Origin: Odontesthes bonariensis
Taxonomy: Eukaryota > Chordata > Actinopteri > Atheriniformes > Atherinopsidae
DNA length: 64,000 nt
Direction of reading: 5' to 3'
Assembly: GCF_027942865.1 (NCBI RefSeq)
Contig: NC_134509.1
Coordinates: 28,776,197-28,840,196, forward strand
The stretch's first letter is position 1; every line of letters begins with the position of its first letter. Below are positions 22,761 through 35,355 of this stretch, one piece after another. The position numbers were made by a program, and so were the translations under genes. The notes beneath the pieces are model-generated. The model made no database searches. It saw only the letters and a program-made list of their open reading frames with translations, and had not been told where the DNA came from.

Positions 22761-25700
22761 TTGCCCTTACTGTTCATTTGGGAGTTGAGGATACGGATTG
22801 TCACAGTTTTGAAATCTTACTGAATACAAGAATCAGCTGCTGAACAGATCGTGGTTGTTTTATTTTCCTTCTCATAAAGCACCATACATTTTAAAAAGCA
22901 ATTTGGACTGCAGGATGGCCAGTGACATACACTGAGTAGAGTTTCAAGCGCAGTTGAAACAACAGCTGCTCCCTGTCCCAGTACACATGCACTGAAGGGG
23001 AATCAAATTATTGATCAAAGTATGTCCGACGCTGCATTGATGTGGACTTTATGAGGTAATGTTGAAGTCATCCTGCTGCTTTTCAAATTTTCTCTGTTGG
23101 AGCTCATTGTACATTAAGTATGGCTGACTTCAGTGAAAAGACGTCCTTCCCTTGAATGTTGATTTTGTCAGATGAAGCTGCGGTTTTAAAATCAGGATTT
23201 TATCAGAGCAGAGAGACAGTCTGGAAATACTTTAAGTGACCGTGAGTTTACTGGTTGTCATAATGTGCTGATTTTTAGTTACTATTTATGACCCACTTAT
23301 CTGTCTGACAAAAGAAACAGAAAAACATGTTACAATCTTTCATTTCCATGGGAGGTGGCTCCCCTCATGTGGCATTAACACTGACCCGTACAAAAGAATG
23401 GCTTTGCAACATGTTGCAAATTCCCATTTTTAACCCAAAACCAAAACATGAATGATAATTAAATGACAATCCATTATTTAACACAAACGCACTGATAAAT
23501 TGCTCACGGTCAATTAAGAATCAGAAATGATCCCAACATGAATATATTTAGAATATGGTAAGAAGCTGGAACCACTGAAGATAGCCTGAGAGGTCTCAGC
23601 ACAGGTGGGGACCAAGAATCTTTGCTATGAGGTGACAGTAATAAACAATGCACCACTGTGCCACCCCAGTAAATGACCAAATATAACATTAATTTGATCA
23701 TCTGTTTTCCTTAGCTTTTTTTTAGGAGTATTGTGAGAATCTGGTGATATTTTAGTCAGGTTTGTAGAAAAAGCAAAACTCTAAGAGGTTAACAAGTTTT
23801 CTAGCACCACTGTTATACATCTTAATAAAAGTAAACACACAAACATCCCTGACCGACATGTTTGTTTCTCTATGTGCATCCTGCAGCTGGACTTGTGAAG
23901 CCTTACTTAAGCACAGCAGTGCTCCAAACAAAATGTTCTGACTGTTCTTACATGTTAATAAAGGATTTAACATGCGTATTAACTCAGAAAAAGTTTACCA
24001 TATTCACTGTGTTGGTTTAGCGTGTTATTAAGCTAGCATACAAAGTACAGCTGATCCTGATGGCAGTGTCAGTTTGGCAGGCATTCAATTCAAGGTGCAA
24101 GATCAGAGATGAAAAGTCATTTGGATTGCCAAGCTTATTATATTAACTTGGGGAGGAACACAGGTCCTTGCAACAAATTTTACCCTTAGCTGTTGATACA
24201 TTTTCAGCATGGACCAAAGAAGGGGATCAGCCAAACCATCAAAACTGTCAGGCCAAGTTAAAACAATTCTATACTTATACTACACTCAATATTTAGTGTG
24301 ACATTGTCATTTTTTTAAACACAGTGATAGTCAGTATTAGCACAATCCCCAGTAATCTTTTTGTTATTAACCCATGAGATTAGAATTTGTGTACGCTTCC
24401 TGAAAACTAAAAATAACAACTCGTTGTTTGTCTCAACATTTGAACCATCAGTGTTTCTACATTGAAGCATTACATTGTGAAGCTTTGAAAATGTAAACTT
24501 CAGAAAGAGAAAAAAGGGTAGGTTATTGGGAAATTAACAGGAGAGTAAAGAAAGGATTAGAAGTAAGACAGCAGACACTTTTTCCCCTATGATTCTCCAC
24601 CCTTGTGGTTTAAAATAATTTATGAAGCTTATGGTTGACACGTTTGCTCAATGCTATGGATTAATGGAAAATTCCCTTTTGGGGTGGAAACATCCATTAA
24701 CATACTGGGCAATGAGGGCTGTGGGGAGGTAGGGGAGCTTAAGAAAGAAAGAGGAAAAGGTAAAATCCAGACAGAAGGGACGTTTGAGAGAATGAGATGC
24801 AGCAGATAATTATTCACGCAAATGATATGAAGAAGAGAATGTGACTGTGAGTTCAGCCCACAATAATGCATATGTAGAATCTATTATTCTGTATTTTAAA
24901 TATGTCAGAACATTTATTTGACAAAAATTGTATTGTCATCCCACTGCCCCACGCATGATGTATTTTGTAAAGGTACACACAGATGGTTTTCAGTTTATTC
25001 TGCAAAAACATTTGCTTCTTATGGAAAATCAATTTTCATTACAGCTGCAAAAGACCACAGAACCATTCTAAGTAATAAAAAGTTAATGCATCTTGGCTTT
25101 ATTTGCATGGTTAAGCTAAGATCTGTTAAAGAAATATAAAAAAAAACAACAGAGGTAAGAAGCAGTAAATTGTATGTGCCAGTTTGAACCTGTGTGCTCC
25201 GTCTGGAACTGACTTATTGACTGTGTGGGAGACAATCCTGGAGGATCCCAAAGAAAATCTAAGGTAGCGGATGTGCTTCGCTTTTAAATTTTCTGCTGAC
25301 CAGATTAAAGTTTGCCTGAGCAGTTAGCCTTCATTCCTGGATTCTTTTCTCTTGCAATAATGATGTGCATTATTAGAAAGAAGAAAGAACTTTTATCAAA
25401 ACTTACTCTCACCCGTTGTTGCTTGATTGTGGTCACAATGCAGGCTATATGAGTATCAACAATCCAGTGAAAATATGACTTCACTCAAGGGCGGCAGTTT
25501 AAAACAATAAAAGAGGGAAGACAGTGACAAATGTAAAATGATGCTGTTGTTACATTCAGCCTTGTATCTAGATATTTATTTAAATAAATCCCAGTTTTCG
25601 GTCTGTATAAGTATAAACTGAGCATCACTTTGCAACCTTGAAGAACAGTGGGACTGCATCTTCTTTCCTTTTATAGGATCCCAAATCTGTTTTTGATAGT

Positions 25701-26049
25701 GGCATTTTCTTGACTTTGCTGTGGTGCATGGAGCTATAATGGGATCATTACTAAGCTGTTAACACCCACTGATATTTAAAGACTGGCCGAAAACTGCAAT
25801 CCTAAATGGCGAAACAGTGAGCTCATTACATATTTCAAAGCAATTTGCCAAGTAACACGATAACACTTTGTCATTCTTCGAAGGGGATTCGAAAAGTATT
25901 ACAGGACAAAAGTCTTCAGGGATGAACTGGAACTGGGTGGTTGGGTAAATGAACATCTCGTTTCCACTTTTAGATCCTTTAACAGAGCAGATAATTTTTT
26001 TGAGCTTTTCTGTAGAACAGACTCGGTAAACTTTGCAGCCAACAAACAA
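22761..26049. other. Intergenic, no gene seen
   Basis: AT-rich non-coding sequence with short unsupported reading frames. No family-level match, RNA gene or clear repeat was identified. Confidence 0.55.
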
Positions 26050-26059
26050 ACTTTTTGTT

Positions 26060-26900
26060 CAGCTGCATTCATTTTTCACCAAGACACCAAGATCTTCATG
26101 GAACAATCGGACCACCGCAGGAACCAAAAGATTCTCATTGGGGTTAAGGTCTGTAGGTGATGATGTGAAAATGATGTCTCATGTTTCCTGAACCACTCTT
26201 TCACAAATGAAATCTTGGAATATTTCTGTGCCATCAGAGACATACCTGGTCATGCAGTATTTTCAGTTGTTGACCACATGCTTTGACACATAACACTGCT
26301 GAACCTTGAACAACAGAATCAACCCTGGCTCATGATGCTGCCCCACAGGCTTGTAAAGTAGATACTAGGTATGATGAGTGCACCACTTCATCCGCCACTC
26401 TTCTTACCCTGATGCACTTATCACTCCGGAAAAGAGTAAATCTGGCTTTGTCAGACCACATGATCTTTTTCAATTGCTCCAGCGCCCAATCTTTATGCTT
26501 TTTAGCAAATTGAAGCCTTTCTTTTTAATTACCAATCACCAATAAGTGGTTTTCTTAAGGTTACAAAGCGGTTAACTCCCAATACCTTAAGATTTATTTG
26601 TATTATGTGTTTGGAAATGCTTTTAATTTGGCTCTCATTTATTGCCATTAGTTCTACTGGGAATTTTGTTCAATTTGATATCACCAAATGTTTAAGTGAT
26701 CTCTGATCACGATCATTCAAGATTTTCTTCCGACCATCACCCCCTCAAAAATGTTGGTTCATAACTCTTCCCAGGTTTTGATAATGCATTGAACAGTGCC
26801 TGACCAAGTTTCAGTAGTTTCAACAATCTTTTTTCAATTGTTGTCTTTGCTTGATGCAAACCAATAATTTGATCCATTGATTATGTCTTCAACATGGTTG
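26060..26900 (-). mobile_element. Tc1/mariner-like transposase remnant
   Basis: On the minus strand near 26465 the translation reads MWSDKARFTLFRSD, then VRRVADEVVH and LQACGAAS. This follows the Tc1 transposase order W-S-D-E-x-x-F-x-L-F, R-R-x-x-x-E and T-V-x-x-G-G. A further decayed stretch near 26130-26180 resembles the D-L-N-P-x-E block. Several stop codons and frame changes interrupt it, and the terminal repeats were not found. It is an inactive fossil. Confidence 0.7.
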
Positions 26901-27019
26901 TTTAATAAATGAGAAGCTTCTCACTCAAATCAGTTTGGGTTTAAATGACTTGTTATGTCATTTAAATGACAAATACATGACCGCTGTATTCTTCTGGAGG
27001 CCCTTTCCTTTTTGTTCAG

Positions 27020-27760
27020 TTAAAGGATGAGATGATGAGTTGAGTGATGAGAACTAGCAAGAGAGATCATACTTCTCCAGTTTTAGCTTCACTTAATTGG
27101 CTCCCTGTTATATCCAGAATAGAATGTAAACTTCTGCTCCTCACATATCAAGCTCTTAATGACCAAGTGCCATCATATCTTAAAGATCTCATAGTTGGAT
27201 ATTTTCCAAACAGAGCACTTTGCTCTCTGGCTGCAGGTGTACTTCTAGTTCCTAGTGTTTCTTAAAGTAGAACGGGAGACAGAGCCTTTAGTTATCAGGC
27301 CTCTTTCTTGTGGAACCAGCTGCTAGTATAAGTCCGGGAAGCAGACACCGTCTCTGACTTAAAACTTTCCTTTTTGATGAAGCTTATTGTTGGGTATGGC
27401 TCAGGTGACCCTGAAACATCCCATTGTTACGTTCCTATAAGGCTTAGACTGCTGGGACACCACCCGTGATGCACCTCTCCTCACTCTGCTCCCTTTACTC
27501 TCCATGTACACGTGACGTTATTGTTATCATTAACATGTTTCTAGGCAGGTATCTCTAGTCTGGTGTTATGGAACTTGTTGTCCCCTGTTTCCTGTCCTCT
27601 CAACTCCCAGCTGATCGAGGCAGATGGCCGCCCTCCTGAGTCTGGCTCTGCCAGAGGTTTCAAGGCATTTCTTTCTTACCACCGTCGCCTCGTGCATGCT
27701 CAGGATGGGCGATTGGATCGATGCTTCGGTGCAATCTCTTGGTTTCCTTAGCGAGGCAAC
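27020..27760 (+). mobile_element. L2-like LINE 3' end (decayed)
   Basis: The translation at about 27064-27240 reads RDHTSPVLASLNWLPV, RIECKLLLLTYQALND, VPSYLKDLIVGYFP. This is the C-terminal part of fish L2/CR1-type reverse transcriptase proteins. After a stop, FSYQ and LWNQL segments persist near 27290-27330. The following DNA (27560-27730) matches the usual 3' tail with a CTCCTGAGTCTGGCTCTGCC block. It is 5'-truncated and broken by stops. Confidence 0.8.
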
Positions 27761-28309
27761 TTTTTAAAAAAAATTTAATTAGATAAGTTTTACCAAAATT
27801 ACACTGCGCCCCAATTCTTCTGGTGGGACTCTTGCATTTAAATATTTTCTATCCACAAAAAAAGCACAAGTTGTGTCTATGAACACAAATGAATAGATAA
27901 AATCTCATGACAGCTTCACAAATTGGGTGAGATTGTGTTGTACCAAACCCATTGAATCTTAAGTGCAATGCAGGATGTCATAGGTTATGATAAAGACTTT
28001 GAGTTTGTCTAGCTCTGCATTGTTATATGTCCTTCTGTGCTCATCAGCAGCATGAAAGCAGATGAGTTCAAACTGAAATATTTGGTCTAAATCATTGGAG
28101 GAAATCTTGTGGTTAAACAAAAAAGATCTTGAATCAATAAAAACATTCAATTTGCATAAATCCCACCAACTTTAATAGCTTCCCACCTTCCCACAATAAG
28201 GTGTCACAACTTTGAAGATGCTCCAAAACATTCTGTATACCCTGAATTCAATATTGTCCTAAGCTGTACTTTCATTATCAGTGTAACACCAACCAGTCTC
28301 TGGGGGTGT

Positions 28310-28332
28310 ACACACACACACACACACACACA
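28310..28332 (+). repeat. CA microsatellite
   Basis: A (CA)n run of about 22 bp. Confidence 0.9.
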
Positions 28333-29689
28333 AATGGTGGAAGTAATTAAAGCAAGTGGAGCTAAATTGAAGTATATTGAACTCATCTCTCACACGCTCC
28401 CACTCTGTCGATAGATCACTCGCCAAGAACTATCGACCGCTGCAAAGACTTCTTCCTGCATACCCTCCTCTCTGCAGTGTGAGCATGAGTATGTTAGATG
28501 CTGGACGTGGGACAGAGGCAGAGAGGCAAATTATATGCAGAAACAGGCATAGAGTTACAGAAAGACAGACGATACTTTGTGCAGCAGAATTAATGAAAAC
28601 CATTATTATAAGTGGCATATATGCTTTTCTTTTCGTTTCGTTTCTCTCCTGCCTCATCAATCATTTATTATTTTTTTCTCCTTTTTTCTGCCACCTAATG
28701 TGCTATTCCCTCTGTTTTTTTCAAATCTTTGTGTTGTCCTCTCTCTACAAATCCCTTTATCATTCTATCTTGAAGAAGGAGCAATGGTTTTAAGAAAATG
28801 AAAGTCTTGCACTTGCCCACCCTACTAGATCAGCGGATCAATGGAACAGCATTTGTGTGTCTGTTGGTGGGGAGAGGCCTCCACGTGTTTGCCCAATCCA
28901 CACGGACTGTATGGTCATCATAATAATCCAATAACCCAGGTGACTATTAATGACACAGAGGACAAAGCCCTGAGAAAAAAAATGTGACAGCTGAGATTTT
29001 CCACTAACAGCAGGGTAGTAGAAGCCATGGATTTTTACTGAATAATCAGTAGAAATTTTCTTTAGGGTTTTGACATGACAAATGTGTGTCAAACGCACCA
29101 TCGATGGTGGAGGAGAAGAATGCCTCTGCTGTGCTTTGAAATGCATTTCCCCTGTGTCTTTAGTCCCCTCTGCTTGATGAGAATTCAGTTGAAGATGAAT
29201 TGATTATCTCCTATTTGTGATCAATTGTAAGTGGGTTTACATGCATTTGCCTTCCACTGTGGGACTGTGCCTCTGCTCTAATATAGCGCTCTCACCCCCA
29301 CTTTCTCTGTTGGCCACCTCTCCCCACCCATCTCCCTCTGTAAAAGTGGATTTCTTAATTTTATTTGATATGACATGTATCTTTAAGAGTTATCAATTGA
29401 TTTTCACTGATGTTAAAATCAGGGGACTCTGTGGTGGTCTGTATTTATAATTTCATCATTACTTCCACATGTTTTATTTTGCCTATGTTTGTTCAAGTGT
29501 TTGCATTCAATTGTATATAAATAAAACTAGTTGTCTCAAAGCCCAGTCTTGAGAATTGATTTCTCTTGTGAATATGTTATATTTACCTTGCAGGCCCTTA
29601 CATTTTTTAAATCTCTCGCTCAAACTTTCTCTCTAAATAATCTGAAATCATCATATGAGTGTTTACACCCGCTGGCAGCCTTTTGTTGA

Positions 29690-29785
29690 TACATTCCCAG
29701 TACACTTCCTATCAAGTGTAACAGTTAGTGACATCTAGCGGTGAAATTGGAGATAGCAACCATCTATGATGCTGTTGAACCACTA
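29690..29785 (+). repeat. Interspersed repeat fragment
   Basis: Contains GTGACATCTAGCGGTGAAAT, then GAGATAGCAACC. This word pair resembles one that recurs in teleost non-autonomous DNA elements. The ends were not defined, so the call is tentative. Confidence 0.35.
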
Positions 29786-32700
29786 TCTAACAAATTGTTC
29801 AACAAACTGCATCTATATCAGGAACCTATATTACATGTGGAAGACAAAAAAAAAAACAAGTGAGTTCCATCTGAAAAAAGCCACACCAGGTTTATTGTTG
29901 TTACATGTTTGACCTCAGATCTTCAAAGAAGAATTTTTAAGCAAAGTGATTAGATACTAAAGAAAACACATTTCTGACAACATAGCAGGGCTTGCAGCAG
30001 ACATTTGTATAACTAACTTCAGGTGGAACGTGACAAATGTGTGAAAATATGAAAATGATCTTATTGGGGAATCTCTTTCAGAAGAATAGTGTTCCTCTAG
30101 CTTAGTTGTAGAAAGTGTATTGAGCTGAGTTGAGGTGAATTGCTGTTATGATGGCATGTGTTCCCCCTAAGTTCAGATATTAAGATCTAATAACTAGATG
30201 TTAAAATACCTCATTAGCACCTGATGCAGAGGATGGCAGCTTTGTGGGAAGTTGTCTGTGTGGAATCTGCTTCACGGTCTATCACTGACAGCCTATAGAA
30301 CGGGTCATTACTTAGAGTTGAAATTCTTACTTCACAGCCAACATGATTTGATTGACATAACTCATGACTTTGATGGGCTGATGTATTTTTTTGCATGTGG
30401 GTCTCAACTAATTATTGGTTGTCAAGCCCTCTCAAAGTACCAGAGGCATTTTGTCTGGTAGATAAACAAGCAGGATTCTGCAGACACTTAAAAACACTAT
30501 CTGAGTAAATATATGATAGTTGCACCCCATCAATATCAATATTTTTTAAGAAAAGTAGCAACGCTGTTTGCCAAGAAAAGTATGATGTCCCTTTAATTTC
30601 ATAACCTCGTCTTATTCAAACTCTGCAAAACGCGAGTCCAAGCAAATCTAACCCACATTTAACCCCACCCAAATTCGACAATGAAACCAGTCAAGGTGCA
30701 GATGGTGCGATTACATTTTACACTGAAAATTGCCCCAATTCTGCAGGCTGCAGCCAGGTATTCTTCCAGCCAGTCGGAATCAAACTCTCACTGCAGCTAA
30801 TCAGAACTCAAGCAAAAGCATTTTTTCTGTCATGAAAAGCAGTCAGGGTCATCTTCGTCTACTCTTCTTCAATGAAAATGCCATCTTCAACTGTGGTATA
30901 GCTGATGCTATAAACCATTACACTAACCTCTTCAGTAGCTACTGTCAAACTAAAACCCACCTTAAGCTGACATCAGTTGGTCCAAGTCACTGTACCTTAA
31001 CCACAAACACATAGCTTGCAGTCTGCTGATCTCTGCTGATCATGGCCTCCCGCATCTCACAAGAATCCAGCTGCCTGGGAAGGTAACCTTAATGGGCAAT
31101 AGCACCTGACCTGTACACAGAGGCACAGACACATGCACACACAGGGACACGTTTGAACATGCCGTGTGCAGGTTTCTGCTCAGTGTGGAAGGCCTATCAA
31201 AGCACTGTGGTTTCCTGCTGTTAGTGTGACAGCTCTTAAGCCTCACACATGAAAGACATACAGGGAAGTTTTATTAAACCTGTCCTCAAAGCAAGTGTGA
31301 AGCGCATGTGTGCGTGTGTACCTGTGTTTTTGTGTGTGTGATAGTGTTCTCAGCTTAGAGAGGTGTAGACAGCAGTCGGACTGATGACTTGCCAGCTTCT
31401 CAGAGCAAAACATGACTTCACAACATCAGCAGCCTTCCTCGGTCACCAGTCTGCTTCTCTTTCCTGAAAAATAAACATGTACGTTTAAACACGAAGGATT
31501 GATTCTTACACACGTGCAGAATCAACAATACTTTACATTACATGCTGATACAATAACAGACATGCTGAAAATGAATAATAAAACTGTTCTGAGTCATAAG
31601 AGTGGAATGATTTTATCTTATGTCATACTTTTGACATATGTTGTTATAAAAAGTTCTAGTAAATATTTCCAAACTTTGCATGCCATGTCCAGAAAGCTGG
31701 AGCAGGTATTTGTTTGTAGATTTGAATTTAAGATTTTTTTGGGTTCTGTGACATTGTGTCCTCTATTCTGCATTAGTTGTGCCACTCATCTGAGGTGCAT
31801 CCATAAGAAGTCAGACATCAGGATCACCCCCTAAATACAGAGACACTGGACTTGTGTATAAGTGATAGGTAAACTCAACAGCAACAGATTGAACTATAAC
31901 AGGAATTAGACAAAAAAAAAAAAAAGTCACCGAGTGCTCATATGGATTAAGATGATTATGATAATATTCACTTGGCTTTTCCTTAGCAGTATCTGCTGCT
32001 GAGTAACCTGACAGATCAGATGGTTTTTTACATAGAATCAAATGGGACGTTCTCTGTAGGAACTATTTGTAAAATGGCAAGCAAGTATCTGTCTTCAACC
32101 AATCAGATCAACAAAGCCCTGCTAGTGGGGCCAATGAGTAATAGAAGCTGCCATTTCTAACTCCTGTCACACCTAAAAACAATCAGTTTAGGATGCAAAT
32201 TGGTCTGAACTTCTGCTTTTTGGGCACAAACTGGTACCACAGAGCCTGAGAAGATGGTTCTCATGTGACCCTGCAAAGCTTACTGGAATGTTGCTGCCTC
32301 ACAGGTTGAGCTGTTGTGCAAATGCACACCCTCACACATACAAATAGAGTGAGGCATTTGATCAAGTCTTGTTGTGGTTGGGCCATCTTTCTCTCCTTCT
32401 TTGTTGTGAAGCAGGGAAAGACAGAGAAAGATTTTTGCATGTGATGACAGTATCCATACCTGAGGAGTTACAACATGTGGAGGTGACACACAATATTTTT
32501 GAAAAGCATCTGTTTGTGTGAAAAAGTGTGTGCTTGCAGAACGAATGGCCGTGTGTGTAACACATGCATGTGTTATACACACTGTTGCAGCAGTATATGA
32601 ATACAGACAGTAACTATGGCAATAGAGAGCACTTTGCACTGTAAGAATTAAACATGCAAACACACGCACACACATGTTGTTATCAGAAGATCAGGATATG

Positions 32701-33187
32701 AGTGATCACTGCCTTTCAAAGCCAGGGAGTTTCCTTTCCTGCCTGCATCTCTATTAAAGTAGTATATGAATGTGTGTGTGTGTATACCTTACCACAACCA
32801 AAGAACTTTAACCTACCTGAATGTAAAAACCTCAGGTGTTTAAATACAATTTTGTGCTTCAGGTCGTGAACATCTCAAATATGAGTTTCTTAATGCAAGT
32901 TTAATTGAAATAAAAAAAGTTGTCGTTTTTTCTTTTCAAGCCACGTCAGAGAGATTTCATCTTGAGTTCTCTGAAACAACATTTTTTTTACTTGAATTGA
33001 ATTAATGATCTCCTGTGTTTACATCAGTCAACAAGAAAAAAAAATTTGATGCGAAAATGAAGATTTACGTGATAACTGAGGACCTTTTTAGATGTTGTTC
33101 TTACAACAACAATCGCAGTTAAAGGTAACTCTGGTATTCAAATATTATCACCACAACAGGGCACTTTTACTGTTTCCCTTCCTATCA

Positions 33188-33320
33188 TCCCTCCATTTTC
33201 TATATGTGCTTAATCCTTTTCAGTGTCACAGCAGTGCTGGAACATATCCCAGCTGTCATTTGACGAAAGGCAACAACCATGCACACTCTCACTCACTCCT
33301 AAGGTCAATTTAGAATCAAA
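33188..33320 (+). mobile_element. SINE-like teleost repeat fragment
   Basis: CCCTCCATTTTCTATATGTG, then TTAATCC, TATCCCAGCTGTCATTTG and AACAACCATGCACACTC. This is the same family and order as the copies at 19.7 and 53.9 kb, including the block after TATCCCAGC. Confidence 0.7.
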
Positions 33321-35214
33321 GGACTGTTCTTGAACGCATCCCAGGCAATGCTGCAACATGAATGTTCTGCTTTGGAGGAAGAATAAACAACCGTTTGAAC
33401 CACTTTGAATTTTTTCTTAGATTTGAGTTGTTTTACAAGCCCAGCTCTGTACAGAGTTTGGTTTTTGCTCAGTTGTCAGTCTGATTCTCTAAAAGAAGTG
33501 CTCACTGACTGCTGTCTGTTGCAACTTTGACTGCATGTCAAGGTTTTCTGCATGTTTTCTCACTCTCTCTCCTCTCTTTCCTGTGATCCCACTTTCAGAT
33601 AAAGGCCTCTTGCACCAGAAAAACCTTTTTAAAAAAGCAACCGATTAGCTGGCAGCTGACAGCCTTCAAAAAGTAATTAGTTATGTTAGTGGACTACTTT
33701 CTGTAAAATTAAACCTGTTAATAAATATAAACATTTTGCAATTTCATGCACTTTGGTTATAAAGTCGACAATATCGACCCTTGTGCCTTTTCACACAGCC
33801 TATTCTATAGTCTGTAATCACAGGAATGGCAGACCCAATATTTCCTTTAAAGTGCTTTATTAACTATTACATCTGTGAAAGTAAATGTTAAAATAAACAT
33901 AAAGCCAAGCGGATAGGGCTTAACGCACAAAGCTTAAAAAGTTTTAGGGGTTTCAGTAGCAGTCTTAAGGAAAGATGGTGTCTCTCTGGTTGTCGGTAGA
34001 GTCATAACCAGCAACATGTTCATTTATTTCCCTCAGACTGGCTGATTCAGCCAAGTTGCAAACTAGTCATTGTTGTGGGGCTGCAGCACCAAAGGCATGC
34101 CGCAGCGGGAGGATACATTTTGGCACTGTACACAATTCCACTGAAATATAAAGACATGTACCTAAAATATCTTATATGTGCATCTTGACCAGTAGTTGGC
34201 GGGATTTTACATTTGAACTGAGAGACTTCTGATTTGTTTTGGACTTTTTAAGTAAAATCACCAATGGGTTGAACAAATGCAAGTTTGTCAAATGCAAGAT
34301 GTCACGGATGTTTACAGAAACACGTGATGTTTGTGCAGGACGATCCACCAACATCCATGCACTGAAAAATATTCTTCATCAGTTCGCTTCTCCTTCTATG
34401 TCCCATATCTGCCTCAGAGAGGCTGAAATCCAGGCCGATCTGGTGCATCGAGCCTGGACATGTCAGCACATGTGCGCCCCCTGAACATCCACAGAGCCAG
34501 TGATTTATCTCTGTGTGACTGTGTGTGTTTTAATCACTGAAACACACACATGCAGGCACACGCAAAGAGTCAATGACAGGTGGAGTGTGCATGTAGTGTG
34601 TGTGTGAGGGTGTTGCATGAGTGCATGTGTTCCTACACTGATGCTTGAAGTCAGGTGGGCCAGCACATCCAGGGTCTCCTTTGAAGGTGTGATCATGTAC
34701 ACAGACAGACACACACATGCACTGACCAGCTGTTTCTCTTTTCCAGTGCTCTTTGATGTCCCTACTTTTTCCATTCTAGTACCATCCATAGTCGGTGTCC
34801 TTTCTATATCATCATTTCATCTCCCATAGTCACAACTTTTAAAAACATTACAAAAAAATCTAATGTCAGCTTTGGCTCATGAAAATTGGGGTTTTTGTAC
34901 TACAGTCCCTTACCTTTGATTTTAAGTGACAAAAAAAGAAAAAAAACTCTCAACTCATGGGTGAGTTAATTGATAACAATGTATATATTCTTCATGTGAA
35001 GACTAAAAAGTAAAAATGTTTCAACACAGAACATGAATGGCTGCCTTCTATTAAGTGTCAACGCAAGCAGTGTGGATTGTGATTTTGTTCTACACTGTGA
35101 TGAAATACGATGCACAATGTAAGCGCCAACTAACAAGTAAAACAACCCTGAAATTTTTTTAGTTTCCTTTCAATGAACAGTAAAATTAACAATGAAAGAA
35201 AAAAACGAAAATGT
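33321..35214. other. Intergenic, no gene seen
   Basis: AT-rich DNA with minor CA/TG-rich patches near 34.5-34.7 kb. Short unsupported reading frames only. Confidence 0.55.
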
Positions 35215-35355
35215 CTCGGGTGGCATAATGGCACAGTGGTTTGCACTGTTGCCTAACAGCATGAAATTTTCTAGTTTGAACATCTGTTTGGGCTTTTCTG
35301 GGTTGAGTTTGCATTTCTGCCCTGTGTCTGTGCAAACTTTCTTCAAGTTTTCTCA
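35215..35355 (+). mobile_element. tRNA-derived SINE fragment
   Basis: GGTGGCATAATGGCACAGTGG, then GCACTGTTGCCTAACAGCA and AGTTTGAACATC are a decayed pol III A-box/B-box head. It is followed by GAGTTTGCATTTCTGCCC-like and GTTTTCTCA blocks. This is the head of the tRNA-type SINE whose CCATCCATC-type body occurs elsewhere in the window. Confidence 0.65.

Larger units (their letters stand above)
27761..33187. other. Intergenic with candidate conserved DNA
   Basis: No coding exon is recognised. The stretch holds a CA microsatellite near 28.3 kb, a repeat end near 29.7 kb and a low-repeat, homeobox-site-rich block at about 28890-29220 (see findings). Confidence 0.55.

Noticed and set aside
26051-27019. 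Direct repeat CTTTTTGTTCAG at both sides of the Tc1 remnant
   Set aside because: Tc1 elements duplicate only TA, so a 12-bp direct repeat is not their target site; likely chance in AT-rich DNA.
34239-34484. 81-codon plus-strand frame
   Set aside because: Looks protein-like in places but matches no family I recognise and has no flanking splice sites or promoter.
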